In this document: positions 23,632 through 32,605 of the stretch, piece after piece
Layout of the letters: each line of letters begins with the position of its first letter
Position numbering within the stretch: position 1 is the stretch's first letter
NCBI GenBank assembly: GCA_016716405.1
Contig: JADJWK010000001.1
Coordinates: 868,001 to 932,000 of the forward strand
Source of the DNA: Candidatus Melainabacteria bacterium
GTDB lineage: Bacteria; Cyanobacteriota; Vampirovibrionia; Obscuribacterales; Obscuribacteraceae
Direction: 5' to 3'
DNA: 64,000 nucleotides
Translations under genes and position numbers: made by a program
Notes under the pieces: generated by a model
The model's input: only the letters and a program-made list of their open reading frames with translations
What the model was told of the DNA's origin: nothing
The model's database searches: none

Positions 23632-24127
23632 GCGTGCTCCTATGAAGTTTAGCGGTTAAACAACAACGCCCCGAGTCACAAACCCGGAGCGATTCGACAA
23701 AGCCAACGGAACTCCCTTTCTGTAGAACCTCGGACAACCTCCAGCAGCGAATGCTGTTACTGAGAAGCTTGGATTAGTGCGAAATCAGGGTCTCTGGAGG
23801 TTTGAAAGATCACACAGGAAGTGGGAACAGTTGGTAAACCGAACCTATAGGTTTTTCTTTTCAATAACAACATCCAGTACCGGAAGTGGTGACTACTCAA
23901 TCTTTGAACACAGACCAGGAAGAAATATCCAGAAACAGGCAATGGTCAGGTTCTACAGTTCATTAGATGAGAGCTCATAGATGCGCTAACTGTTGAGACG
24001 CCTGGGAATGGTGGGATACCAGCCACTTCTTGACAACTAGCGACACCTAGCAGAGGGAGTTAATCTAGAAAGAAAGAGCAGGTCGAGAATGACCTGCTCT
24101 TCGTGAGTTTTCTTGATCCGGGCCGGC
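23632..24127. other. Intergenic region upstream of the HAD gene
   Basis: About 495 bp without a credible gene. Near 23655-23690 an imperfect hairpin is followed on the minus strand by TTGTTGTTT in the HAD leader. The terminator of dehydrogenase 2 lies at 24076-24099. Confidence 0.55.
24076..24099 (-). terminator. Terminator of dehydrogenase 2
   Basis: A perfect 9-bp stem (GAGCAGGTC and complement, 6-base loop) followed by TTTCTTTCT on the minus strand. Confidence 0.9.
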
Positions 24128-25171
24128 TTACCACTCGGTCATCACTTTGATCTGGCTGCTGGCTTCGAGATGCGCGCAGTCCATGGCCTCTTTCACCTGC
24201 TGCCAGGGGAAGCGCTTGGTGATCAGCGGCTTGACGTCCAGGCGTCCTGAAGCGATAAGGTCTATGGCCGTGGCATAGGTGTTCCTGTAGCGGAACACCC
24301 CTTTGTAAGTGAGCTCTTTCTGGGTTATGGCATTCAGATCCATGGGCACCTCGAGCTGGCTGAAGAGTCCGACGAAGACCAGAGTGCCGCCGGGCTTAAG
24401 GGCCTCCACCGCGGTCTGGGCGGCAGGGCCGGCTCCGGAGCACTCGATGACGACATCGACTCCGGCACCGTCGGTGATCTCGTGGATTCGGGAGATGATC
24501 TCTTTGCGGTCGAAAGACTCTATAGCGTGAGTGGCTCCGCATTCTTTCGCCATGCTGATGCGATTCTTGTGGGTCTCGACCACCATGATCAGTCCGGCTC
24601 CGGCAGCCTTGGCACAGAGGACGTTGACCAGTCCGATGGGACCGGCGCCGGTGATCAGGACCCGTGAGCCCAGACCTATGCTGCCCTGGCGCGCAGCGTG
24701 GATACCCACCGAGAGGGGCTCGCACATGGCGCCTTCCTCGAAGGAGACATTGTCGGGCAGCTTGAAAGCAAAATTAGCGTCATGGACGAAATACTCGGCA
24801 AAAGTGCCGTGAACGGGAGGTGTGGCGAAAAACTCGATGGATGGGCAGAGGTTATAGAGCCCGCGCTTGACAAAGTCGGTACAGCCGCAGGGAACCCCCG
24901 GCTCAAGGGCGACCCGGTCGCCTTCTTTGAGGTGGGTGACGTTCTTGCCGACTCTGGCAACTTCTCCCGCGGTCTCATGACCGAGGATCAGGGGCTCGTT
25001 GACGATGAAGGGACCGATGCGGCCTTCCAGGTAATAGTGGACGTCCGAGCCGCAAATACCGACTGCTTTGGTCTTGACCAGCACTTCGTTGGGACCCGGC
25101 TCCCGGACTTCGACTTCTTTGATTCCAAATACATTCGCCTTTTCGAGGACGCCGGCTTTCACTTTCATCAT
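24128..25171 (-). CDS. Sorbitol/xylitol dehydrogenase-like zinc alcohol dehydrogenase
   Basis: The 347-residue protein fits polyol dehydrogenases in length and motifs: GICGSDVHYYLEGRIG, LGHETAGEV and the Glu in MCEPLSVGIHAA form the catalytic zinc site, and VLITGAGPIG is the NAD-binding loop. The structural zinc lobe is degenerate (PCGCTDFVKRGLYNLCP lacks two of four Cys), as in sorbitol dehydrogenases. It should oxidise a polyol such as sorbitol or xylitol to the ketose with NAD+. Start at 25171 with GAGGTGA upstream. It is monocistronic, with its own terminator. Confidence 0.9.
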   Translation of the reverse strand: MMKVKAGVLEKANVFGIKEVEVREPGPNEVLVKTKAVGICGSDVHYYLEGRIGPFIVNEPLILGHETAGEVARVGKNVTHLKEGDRVALEPGVPCGCTDFVKRGLYNLCPSIEFFATPPVHGTFAEYFVHDANFAFKLPDNVSFEEGAMCEPLSVGIHAARQGSIGLGSRVLITGAGPIGLVNVLCAKAAGAGLIMVVETHKNRISMAKECGATHAIESFDRKEIISRIHEITDGAGVDVVIECSGAGPAAQTAVEALKPGGTLVFVGLFSQLEVPMDLNAITQKELTYKGVFRYRNTYATAIDLIASGRLDVKPLITKRFPWQQVKEAMDCAHLEASSQIKVMTEW

Positions 25172-25638
25172 CTGCTCACCTCTTAGCTGACTGGCTGAAT
25201 TCCCGGACCCTGCCGGTTCTGGGAGAAACGGGGGCCCGGCTGATTTGAGGTTGAATTATGTCTCATTCGAGCCTGCCGGGCAAGGATGGAGAAGGGACTT
25301 ATTAAGCTCTCCGTGTTCGCGATCGAGATGCAAAGATGTATCAGCTCGCGAAAACGTGACTGATTAGTTTCGATTAGTAATCGTCATCTCCCGTAAGAAT
25401 CAGAGAACTTCTACCTGCTAACTTGCAGTGTAACCGTTCATGAATTTACTGCTGTTCTTTCCACCGAAAGCATTTTCTTTTCGCCAGCTCCAATAGCAAC
25501 TTCGTCTGCCGCCGAGTCTCCAGGGTCTCGCCCGGGCTCTTACAGGCTGCGCTTGTTTGTGTATGGCTATACGCCATTAGCTGCAGGCGACCAGAGTTGC
25601 TGCGAGAAAGTGCTGTTCAAATAACAAGGGCTAAAACA
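25172..25638. promoter_or_regulatory. Divergent region between dehydrogenase 2 and the patatin gene
   Basis: About 470 bp without a gene, serving both directions. A GC hairpin (CCCAGAACC and GGTCCGGG) lies near 25202-25230, just upstream of the dehydrogenase. I could not assign promoters. Confidence 0.4.
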
Positions 25639-26697
25639 ATGGTCCACGAAAATGATCTGAGCCCGGGCCCCACCAAGGACTGCCCCGAGCTTCATCTTGT
25701 TCTGGGTGCTGGAGGATCCAAGGCAATACTTGCATCCACCGGTGCCATAGCTGCTTTTGAGCTCAGCCGATTTCGGAACTGGCGCACTATTGGCGGTGTC
25801 AGCGGCGGCTCCATTGTCGCTTCGCTGTACGCTGACGGTGCGCGGGCCAAGGAGCTCGTCTGGTTGGCTATGAATACCGATTTCTCCCAGCTCCTCAAGC
25901 CCAATGTCGGTCCCCTGGGTCGCCTCTGGGCTTACATCCGCAAGTATCGCAACGAAGCGGTCCTCAAGGAGAAGGGAGCGTTTTCCGCTGAGCCCCTGCA
26001 GCGTCTCATCGACACGTCCGTAACGAGCTGGCCGGAGAATCTCTGGCTGGTGGCCATGGACAAGCAGTTCGCTCAGGTCGTGATCTCGAAGGACGGCTCG
26101 TTCCGATTCGACGGGACGGTCAAAGACGGCATGGTTCTGAGTTCGGAACCGCCTTCGGTAGGCACCGCGGTGAACGCCTCGTGCGCGATACCCGGTATCA
26201 TCGACGCGGTCGAAATTCACGGGCAGCCGATGTTTGACGGTGCCCTTGGCTCGGAAGGCGCCTGTTGCATCGATGTCCCGCAGAAGCTCTACGGAGCGAA
26301 GCCGGGACAGATAGTCGCGCTGGATGTCGGCGAAGAGAACGTCAAGAACCAGTGGCTGCTGCGCATGATCTGGACCCTGGGCTGCAACGTCAACTGCGCT
26401 CCCTTCGAAGGGCGCCACCTCAGCCATGAGGACGGTGTCGTCTTGATCCAGCCGACCATCACGGGCTTCCACGGGCTCAAGTTCCTTCTCGACGAGCTCG
26501 ACAAGTGGAATGCCATCATCGCCGGTTATCGCGCTACAATCGATGCGCTGGTCATGCACGGGCTGGTCAACCGGCACGAGCATCCCCGCGCCTTCGCTCT
26601 CTATGACGAATTCGACCGGATTCCGATGGAGACCGAGAGCCGGAGTCACTGTGTCGAGTGCATCCAGAAGCTGTTCAGCAGTTTCGGTGTGTTCTGA
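25639..26697 (+). CDS. Patatin-like phospholipase
   Basis: The 352-residue protein has the patatin oxyanion loop (LVLGAGGSKAIL), the nucleophile elbow GGVSGGSIVA and the catalytic Asp in MFDGALG. Patatins are Ser-Asp dyad lipid acyl hydrolases. There is no signal peptide, so it is probably cytoplasmic or acts on the inner membrane face. I chose ATG 25639, with AAGGG eight bases upstream, over the TTG at 25597. It is followed after 21 bp by an M28-family peptidase gene, so the two are co-transcribed. Confidence 0.9.
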   Translation: MVHENDLSPGPTKDCPELHLVLGAGGSKAILASTGAIAAFELSRFRNWRTIGGVSGGSIVASLYADGARAKELVWLAMNTDFSQLLKPNVGPLGRLWAYIRKYRNEAVLKEKGAFSAEPLQRLIDTSVTSWPENLWLVAMDKQFAQVVISKDGSFRFDGTVKDGMVLSSEPPSVGTAVNASCAIPGIIDAVEIHGQPMFDGALGSEGACCIDVPQKLYGAKPGQIVALDVGEENVKNQWLLRMIWTLGCNVNCAPFEGRHLSHEDGVVLIQPTITGFHGLKFLLDELDKWNAIIAGYRATIDALVMHGLVNRHEHPRAFALYDEFDRIPMETESRSHCVECIQKLFSSFGVF

Positions 26698-26718
26698 TAC
26701 GGCAAAAGGGAAAATGCC

Positions 26719-27708
26719 ATGAACCCTAAAAACCCACTCTTGAGGAGCTTTCTGAGGCTGCTCTTCTACCCGGTCTTCGCTCGCTATGTGAGCATGCCCG
26801 GGCGCAGCTTCAGCGGCGGGCCGACCTGCCTGGCTCCATGGCTCTCCGAGCTCTCCGACCGCCTGCGTGCACGTGTCCAGGCTATGGCTGTCGGCATTGG
26901 CGAGCGCAGCATCAAGACACCGGAGGGACTTTCCGCCTGCGCCGATTACATCGCCCGGGAGATGGCGGCGCTCGGCTTCACCGTCGAGCGTCAGTCCTTC
27001 GTCTACCGGGGCATGACCATGGATAACCTGATCTGCGAGATCAGGGGAAACACGAGACCGGAAGATGTCTTCGTTCTCGGTGCTCACTATGACACCGTAA
27101 TCGGCACTCCCGGCGCTGACGACAACGCCAGTGGCGTGGCGGCTCTTCTCGAGCTGGCGCGTGACTTGCGGGACAAGAACCCGGGATGCACGATTCGCTT
27201 CGTCGCTTTCGCCAACGAAGAGAACAATGGCGACGGCTGGTACAACATGGGGAGCTACCACTACGCCACCATGTGCCACCAGCGCGGCGACCGCATCATC
27301 GGCATGCTTTCGCTGGAGATGCTCGGCTGCTTCTCGGAAGAGGAAGGCACACAGCACTATCCGTTCCCGTTCAATCTCTTCTATCCGAGCCGGGGCAATT
27401 TCATCGGCTTCGTCGGCAACTTCGCCTCCCGGGACTTCGTCCAGGAGGTGGTGGGCACGTTCCGCCAGCATGCGACCATACCTTCCGAAGGAGTGGCTGC
27501 TCCGGAGCGCTTCCGCGACATCGCCAGGTCGGACCACTGGTCATTCTGGCAGTACGGATGGCCGGCCCTGATGATCACCGACACCTCGAACTTCCGCTAT
27601 GAGCACGTGCACAAAGAGGAAGACACTCCGGACAAGATCGATTTCGATTCCATGGTGCGAGTCGTGGAAGGCGTGAGGCAGGTGGTCCTCCATTTTGCAT
27701 CCCGATAG
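26719..27708 (+). CDS. M28-family metallopeptidase (aminopeptidase-like)
   Basis: The 329-residue protein has the M28 zinc ligands and catalytic residues in order: GAHYDTV, PGADDNASGV, VAFANEENNG, LSLEMLG and His in EHVHKEEDTPD. These enzymes remove N-terminal amino acids or cyclise glutamine. The first 20 residues are mildly hydrophobic and basic (FLRLLFYPVFARYV) and might anchor it to the membrane, but no cleavage site is clear. The start has AAGGGA at 8 bases. It shares a transcript with the patatin-like gene. Confidence 0.9.
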   Translation: MNPKNPLLRSFLRLLFYPVFARYVSMPGRSFSGGPTCLAPWLSELSDRLRARVQAMAVGIGERSIKTPEGLSACADYIAREMAALGFTVERQSFVYRGMTMDNLICEIRGNTRPEDVFVLGAHYDTVIGTPGADDNASGVAALLELARDLRDKNPGCTIRFVAFANEENNGDGWYNMGSYHYATMCHQRGDRIIGMLSLEMLGCFSEEEGTQHYPFPFNLFYPSRGNFIGFVGNFASRDFVQEVVGTFRQHATIPSEGVAAPERFRDIARSDHWSFWQYGWPALMITDTSNFRYEHVHKEEDTPDKIDFDSMVRVVEGVRQVVLHFASR

Positions 27709-27744
27709 TTTCTGGCACAGTGTCGGGCGATCGCCAGTTTTTCT

Positions 27745-27790
27745 GAAAGGAAGGAGTGAAGCGCAAGCTCTCTTCGTCCTTTCTCCTTTC
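27745..27790 (+). terminator. Weak terminator after the patatin/M28 operon
   Basis: GAAAGGA-rich and TCCTTTC-rich arms pair imperfectly across a loop holding GCGCAAGC. A CTACTAAA box follows at 27798-27805. Confidence 0.45.
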
Positions 27791-27851
27791 CAAGAAGCTA
27801 CTAAAGCAAATAATAAAGCTCTTGTGGTGATTGGCAGTCACTCTTTCAGGA

Positions 27852-27907
27852 CAATATGACTGTGAGGTCAAATTTTTTTCGAAAATTTTGACCTCACAGT
27901 CATATTG
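27852..27907. repeat. Long near-perfect palindrome between convergent genes
   Basis: Two 21-base arms (27852-27872 and 27887-27907) are exact reverse complements, starting CAATATGACTG and meeting in a T/A-rich 14-base centre. It lies between the M28 gene and the DMT transporter, which converge. It is not a standard GC-stem/U-tract terminator but could act in both directions. Confidence 0.85.
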
Positions 27908-27933
27908 CTGACTTGTCTGCTATCTGATTCCGC

Positions 27934-28794
27934 TTAACTCAAGGCCAGGGTCAGAACACCGGAGAACATCACGGCGGCAGCCAGGCAGCGCCTCAGTGGT
28001 TGCCCTTCTTTGAGCAGCCTGGCTCCCAGTGCGGCGGCCACCAGAATGCTTATCTCGCGCATGGGGGCTACATAATAGACCGGCTCGGTAGACATGACAT
28101 AAAGAACGATCATGAAACCAGCGGGGCTCAAGGCTGATACGCCAAGGGCGGCAAGCCTGTTAGCCTGCCACTCGGCCAGGACTTTTCGCCTGTTTTTCAG
28201 AGCGTAAGGGGTCATGATCAGGGCGATGCCCGTCGTCGCCATATAATCGAGGAGAACAGGTGATACATGAATGTCTGCGACTGCATATTTGTCCCAGACC
28301 GTGTATGCGGCAATCAGCACACCGGTGAGCAGACCCCAGAGAATCGGTTTTCTGCTTACCTGACCGGCGCCCAGCTTGTTGCCACCGCTGATGATGAATA
28401 CTCCGCAGACAATCAGAAGTATTCCTGCTATTGCAGCGATGGATGGTCTCTCTCCCAGGACGATAATCGCCAGGATTGTCGAAAGAAGAGGACCGGTACC
28501 GCGGGCAACCGGGTAGACCATGGAATAGTCGCCTATCTGATAGGCCTTTTGCAAGCAGATGAAATAAACCAGGTGCAGGACAGTGGCTCCCGCAAGGGCT
28601 ATGAGCTCCGGAGCGTTGAATGCCGGATTCTGGGTGATGACGATGAACAGGGCCGCCGGCGCATAAAGAGGCAGGATGATCACCGAAGTGAGCCAGACGA
28701 AAGTCTTGCCGTCCAGAGCTTGCTTGGCCATGAGGTTCCAGAGAGCGTGCAGAACCGCCGAAAGCATGATCAGGCTGAAGGCGAACGTCGTCAA
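27934..28794 (-). CDS. DMT/EamA-family membrane transporter
   Basis: The 286-residue protein has about ten hydrophobic segments arranged as two EamA halves (HALWNLMAKQAL near the start; YPVARGTGPLLSTILAI and VLGERPS at the first half's end; LLKEGQPLRRCLAA at the second's). Members export small metabolites or amino acids. The frame begins with TTG at 28794 and has no good ribosome site; an in-frame ATG a few codons on (MLSAVLHALW) is possible but would shorten the first membrane segment. Substrate unknown. Confidence 0.85.
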   Translation of the reverse strand: MTTFAFSLIMLSAVLHALWNLMAKQALDGKTFVWLTSVIILPLYAPAALFIVITQNPAFNAPELIALAGATVLHLVYFICLQKAYQIGDYSMVYPVARGTGPLLSTILAIIVLGERPSIAAIAGILLIVCGVFIISGGNKLGAGQVSRKPILWGLLTGVLIAAYTVWDKYAVADIHVSPVLLDYMATTGIALIMTPYALKNRRKVLAEWQANRLAALGVSALSPAGFMIVLYVMSTEPVYYVAPMREISILVAAALGARLLKEGQPLRRCLAAAVMFSGVLTLALS

Positions 28795-28984
28795 AACAGG
28801 CTATTCCCCCGACTGTTGACCAGTTGATTCTAGCTCAGAGCTTGCCATTCTCTGTTAAGGGCGGGTCAAATGTTTATATCCTCTGCGGTTACTTGGAGAA
28901 ATTGATTGTGGTCCAATTCCAGCTGATCTAAGGGTGTTATTACTATAACGAGAAGTAGCTTGTGGTTCAGGAAAAGATGGAGCG

Positions 28985-29018
28985 CACCGGGAGAGACGAG
29001 CTCTCGTCTCTCCCGGTG
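28985..29018 (-). terminator. Terminator of the cyanophycinase operon
   Basis: A nearly perfect palindrome with 16-base arms (CACCGGGAGAGACGAG and complement) and two central bases. CATCTTTTCCT follows on the minus strand, then GTAG and TACTATA at 28941-28958. Confidence 0.88.
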
Positions 29019-29029
29019 TCAATCGATTT

Positions 29030-29821
29030 TCAGCGTTTTTGTCCTGAATCCAGCTCTTCGGCGAGGATGTCGAGATGAGCCATGCTCCGGGCGTAGTCCA
29101 TGGCCGAAAGGTGCGTCTCCGCCGCGTCGAAAATCTGTGTCAGCCTTGCCACGTCGACCGGAGCGCTCTGCATGAACTTGCGTCCCCAGCGACAGAAAAC
29201 CAGTGACTTGTTCCATTCAGACAGGGACTTCGAGAAGAAGCGGCTCAACTTCGACCGGGCATTCAGCACCGATTGATGAGCAAGCTCCCTGAACGAGCCG
29301 GACCCCAGGTGATTGCGGGAGCGCTCGGGTTCTGCTACGAGCTGAACGGCACCGGAAATCGCCCGATCCAGATTGCCCAGGAAAATCTCGAGATCGCTGC
29401 CCGAGGTATAGATATGACGATGCCTGCGGGCGAAGATAGGAGCGCATAAGTCGCGCACGTCCCCTTCGACAAGCAATGCCAGCGCCAGGTCGGCCTGACG
29501 CTGGACCCGAGCCTTCGAGAGGATCTCGGTAAGGATCCCGCACGAACCGACCAGAGCCTCGGCAAATGGAATCTGCCCGTTGTGAAGATTGGTCGAGTAG
29601 AACAGAGAGGCCTGAAGGGACTGCATCGCGTCGACAAGGGCAGAGGCGATGGTGCTCACCGCCGGTCCATACAGCTTCTCATCGTAATCATCGGGAAGGA
29701 CACGGCAAAGCTGCCTTGTCCAGACGAGCTCGCCGGATGAGGTCCCCCGGGGGGAAACTATCTCGCGGCGGGTACGAGCAAGAAGCTCTTCGAAAGCCCT
29801 GGAGATATCGACTTGTTTCAT
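29030..29821 (-). CDS. Unknown alpha-helical protein, 263 residues
   Basis: I do not recognise this protein. It is rich in Leu, Ala, Arg and Ser and looks wholly helical, with no membrane segment, metal motif or repeat. Recognisable landmarks are TRQLCRVLPDDYDEK and FFSKSLSEWNKSLVFCRWG. The start at 29821 (MKQVDISRAF) has GGAGGAAA upstream, better than 29836. It follows the cyanophycinase gene by 24 bp in the same transcript, so a role in storage-polymer or peptide turnover is possible but unsupported by its sequence. Confidence 0.75.
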   Translation of the reverse strand: MKQVDISRAFEELLARTRREIVSPRGTSSGELVWTRQLCRVLPDDYDEKLYGPAVSTIASALVDAMQSLQASLFYSTNLHNGQIPFAEALVGSCGILTEILSKARVQRQADLALALLVEGDVRDLCAPIFARRHRHIYTSGSDLEIFLGNLDRAISGAVQLVAEPERSRNHLGSGSFRELAHQSVLNARSKLSRFFSKSLSEWNKSLVFCRWGRKFMQSAPVDVARLTQIFDAAETHLSAMDYARSMAHLDILAEELDSGQKR

Positions 29822-29845
29822 AACGCTTTCCTCCATCGAAAAGAG

Positions 29846-30598
29846 TCAGCTCAACCTGAAGGTGCTGCCTCCCGGCAGGCTGCTGACCCGAACATTGGTT
29901 GTACCGAAGGGTTTCCCGTCCTGGGGATTGCCGACCAGAACGCGAGCCTTCTCCTTGACGAAGATGTTTGCGTGACCGGCGCCGAAGACCGAAGCCCGGC
30001 CGCTGCCCTCGATGAGAACTGCCGTATCTTCGTCGAGACCGATGCCGGTGAGCCTGCCGAGACTCAGGGCATAGACCAGGCGGTTGAACCGTCCGCGCTC
30101 GGTAAAGTGCGTATCGACGATGACATTGTCGATGAGACCGAGTCCTCTGCCGGTCTCGAGGGCTCCGTAAACGAGCTTGCCGTCTCGCATGCCTCCGGTA
30201 ATCATGATCTTACCGGCGCAGGCGGCACCGGCAGAGGTGCCGGCGATGAGACCGCCGCGGCGGTAGAAACGTTTGAGAGCGAGCCTGCCGGCGGGACCCA
30301 GAAGCTCCACCAGGCGCGATTGATCGCCGCCGAGCATATAGGCGGCGGTGACATCACTGGTGATGGCGAGCTCGGAGCCGGGCATGATTGTCGATACCCT
30401 GCCGCAACCAAGCTCGAGCAGCCTGGCTTTCAGAGCCTGGCTGTTTTCCTCGGCGTCGAGAGTGGCATGCGGGATAAGTATGATATTGGCTCCGGCGCCT
30501 CCCGCGAGAGACGCGAAAGCACCGACACAGCTCTCGGCGGCGCCGCCGATGAGGAACAGCCGCCCTGCGGTGGTGTTCGGCGCAGTTGACTTTTTCAT
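29846..30598 (-). CDS. cphB: Cyanophycinase-like S51-family peptidase
   Basis: The 250-residue protein has the cyanophycinase pattern: GRLFLIGGAAE at the start, YMLGGDQSRL, the nucleophile motif LIAGTSAGAA, and VDTHFTERGRFNRL, followed by GIGLDEDTAVLI. Cyanophycinases cut the Asp-Arg polymer cyanophycin to beta-Asp-Arg dipeptides; some relatives act on other peptides. No cyanophycin synthetase is visible in the window. Start at 30598 with AAGGA at 7 bases. It is the first gene of a two-gene transcript. Confidence 0.9.
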   Translation of the reverse strand: MKKSTAPNTTAGRLFLIGGAAESCVGAFASLAGGAGANIILIPHATLDAEENSQALKARLLELGCGRVSTIMPGSELAITSDVTAAYMLGGDQSRLVELLGPAGRLALKRFYRRGGLIAGTSAGAACAGKIMITGGMRDGKLVYGALETGRGLGLIDNVIVDTHFTERGRFNRLVYALSLGRLTGIGLDEDTAVLIEGSGRASVFGAGHANIFVKEKARVLVGNPQDGKPFGTTNVRVSSLPGGSTFRLS

Positions 30599-31343
30599 GG
30601 CAAATCCTTGTCGCTTAGGTTGTTGAAGATCAGTGATTGGTTCTCGGATAGACCTGTCTCCAGGTCTTTCGGTGGACGCGGTGGCAGGCGGTCATCTGAT
30701 CCGTGCTCGGCCGGCCTGTGGGGAACTGAGCTTTGCCTTGAGTCGATTCCCGTGCTGATGGCCAGAGACGCGGATCAAGAAAATCCTGTCTTTTTCATTT
30801 GCTGGCTTGCTGAAAGAGTTCTGGTCGTGAATAGTCTTTCTGATTTTCAAAAAAAATGAGAATATCTATTCAATCTATGCAATCAAGGCGCTTCGCTTCA
30901 ACTCAGTGAAATAATCTCTCTGTTATCGAGCCTCGAGTCGTCTCCATAAACATAGATGGGCCGGTTAATTTGCGCTTTATATATTGCTGGGTGCGCTATC
31001 GGCGCTAACCTGGATTTGTCAAACTCCACTAGTCCGGATCCCCGCTTGCCGCTTGAAAACCCCGCTGCGTTATCTCTTGTGATAAGCGAGATTTGTGTTT
31101 CCGGACACGACCTTTGTCTTGAGTTCAAAAGAGATCTGATCTTAGGGTGAGTAGTCTCTGATTCCATTTTTATTTCAAGGTCAAGCTCATTATTCGCACC
31201 GCGTAAGTCGTTATTGACTGCTCTCCATCTCGTCGAACCCCCAGCCGGGCTCGTCGTGGGAGAATACGCTGCGCTATAGGCATGAACTCGGGATTGATCT
31301 GGAGTCAGTTCTTCCAACCATCTTGACGAAAGGATAGAAAACC
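30599..31343. other. Intergenic region, cyanophycinase to small-protein pair
   Basis: About 745 bp with no convincing gene. A 7-bp hairpin (AGACCTG at 30650-30656, complement at 30661-30667) lies in the cyanophycinase leader. The rest must include promoters for both directions, but I cannot place them. Confidence 0.5.
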
Positions 31344-31583
31344 ATGGCAAAGTCGAAAGCTGACACCCTCCGCGAGGAGCGCACTGACAAGGTTCTGACC
31401 ATGGCCACGGACGAGGCGAAGTCGGTTCACGGCAACGCCGCCGCCAAGGCCGTCACCGTGACCGGGGGCCTCAACGTCTCCGTGACCGAGGGCGACACCA
31501 CCACGGCGGATGGCGCCGAGGCGACCGTCACCCTGAAGACCACGCACAGCGAGGTCAAGGAACCCAAGTCCAAGTCCAAGTAG
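31344..31583 (+). CDS. Small unknown protein, paralogue 1
   Basis: This 79-residue protein (MAKSKADTLREERTDKVL...) is followed by a close paralogue: both have EAKSVHGNA, a Val/Thr-rich middle, then a TTTADGAEA block and LKTTHS. The composition (many Thr, Ala, Lys, Val; no Cys or aromatic core) suggests a small beta-rich or disordered protein with alternating hydrophobic residues. The start has AAAGGAT at 9 bases. A conserved 16-base RNA-like element follows 22 bases after the stop. No family recognised. Confidence 0.8.
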   Translation: MAKSKADTLREERTDKVLTMATDEAKSVHGNAAAKAVTVTGGLNVSVTEGDTTTADGAEATVTLKTTHSEVKEPKSKSK

Positions 31584-31604
31584 TTTGTCGTGATCCGGAA
31601 TGCA

Positions 31605-31620
31605 GGCGAAGGCAATAGCT
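31605..31620 (+). ncRNA. Conserved 3' element GGCGAAGGCAATAGCT, copy 1
   Basis: The 16 bases recur exactly after the paralogous gene (32027-32042). Here they form the loop of a hairpin with TCCGGA at 31594-31599 and 31626-31631 plus a TGCA/TGCG inner helix. The stem differs from that of copy 2, as expected of a selected RNA structure. Whether it is a regulatory site is inference. Confidence 0.5.
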
Positions 31621-31745
31621 TGCGCTCCGGACCTTGATCGCATTCGCGAAGACAGGACGCGACCTGCCGTCCGGGCTCTGCCTTCGAGCCCAGGCGGTGT
31701 TCCTTTCATCAGTTTCAACACCGTTCCACAAGGAGCAAGATAACG

Positions 31746-31991
31746 ATGGCAAACACCACCGAGAAGAGCGTTGATGCCCTGCGCGACGAGCGCACCGGCA
31801 AGGTTCTGGCCCTCGCCACCGGCGAGGCCAAGAGTGTCCACGGCAACGCCCAGGCCAAGTCCGTGACCGCGACGGCGTCCCTCAACGTCTCCGAGACCGA
31901 GGGCAACACCACCACGGCCGACGGCGCCGAGGCTTCCGTGACGCTCAAGACCACGCATTCGACCACGACCAGCGCGGCCAAGGCCAGCTAG
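31746..31991 (+). CDS. Small unknown protein, paralogue 2
   Basis: An 81-residue paralogue of the preceding protein (MANTTEKSVDALRDERTGKV...), sharing EAKSVHGNA, TTTADGAEA and LKTTHS. Start with AAGGAG at 9 bases. The N-terminal tail and the last 10 residues differ between the two, while the middle is conserved, so the duplication is old and both are probably functional. The gene ends before the terminator at 32097. Confidence 0.8.
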   Translation: MANTTEKSVDALRDERTGKVLALATGEAKSVHGNAQAKSVTATASLNVSETEGNTTTADGAEASVTLKTTHSTTTSAAKAS

Positions 31992-32026
31992 TCGTCGAAG
32001 ATCGACGTCAACTGACAGTGCAGACC

Positions 32027-32042
32027 GGCGAAGGCAATAGCT
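32027..32042 (+). ncRNA. Conserved 3' element GGCGAAGGCAATAGCT, copy 2
   Basis: Identical 16 bases, 36 bases after the second paralogue. Flanking AGTGCAG and CTGCATT can pair as a stem unrelated in sequence to that of copy 1. Confidence 0.5.
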
Positions 32043-32096
32043 GACCTGCATTCGACCCGGAGGCGGACTCACCTCTGCCCCCGGGTCAACCTTCAG

Positions 32097-32136
32097 CCAC
32101 CGAGATCCCGCCTTCGGATCTCGGTGGTTTCTTTTT
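32097..32136 (+). terminator. Terminator of the small paralogue pair
   Basis: A 12-bp perfect stem (CCACCGAGATCC and complement, 7-base loop) followed by TTTCTTTTT. ATACTAAA at 32158-32165 and GATAGTACTA at 32169-32178 follow. Confidence 0.92.
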
Positions 32137-32137
32137 C

Positions 32138-32605
32138 CCTGGTTCTTTGAAGACAAGATACTAAAGAAGATAGTACTAATTTTTTATTTTCATCCGAACC
32201 CCACTTCCGATGAAGCGGTCACTCAATACAGGGACGCGAAACTGTCAATTAGAGGGACCATCGACATGAATGCGCCGGTCGGTCGCCGGAATCAGAAAAA
32301 TGGCAGGAGTCGGCAAGATGTACTACCTTCCTCGACCGAACCGGGTGGTTCGGCAGCAATCGGTCTCCGGACAGGCGATTCGGGGATCGCTCCGGGTTCA
32401 GTGAATGGGGACGGTTCGTGTTGGATTGCCGGGTATAATCGACTCAGCTCCGGCAAAATCAGAAGAGAAGCTTCATAAGCCATGTCACCAAATCGCATTG
32501 CGGACAGCGGAATCTCAGAGCTTATCTGGACAACTTCTTACTTCTGATCGGTTTTGCTACGGAGCACCTTTATCGATTGGTCCGACTCCTTAGGGGTACT
32601 GAGAA
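32138..32605 (+). promoter_or_regulatory. Upstream region of the Band-7 gene
   Basis: About 470 bp. A perfect TATAAT at 32434-32439 lacks a good -35 and would give a 160-base leader. A 70-codon frame at 32266-32478 has a fair ribosome site (AGAGGGA) but no recognisable product and overlaps that hexamer, so I left it out as a gene. Confidence 0.4.

Noticed and set aside
32266..32478. 70-codon frame with a fair ribosome site
   Set aside because: It overlaps the only TATAAT upstream of the Band-7 gene and the peptide is of low complexity; too weak to call.
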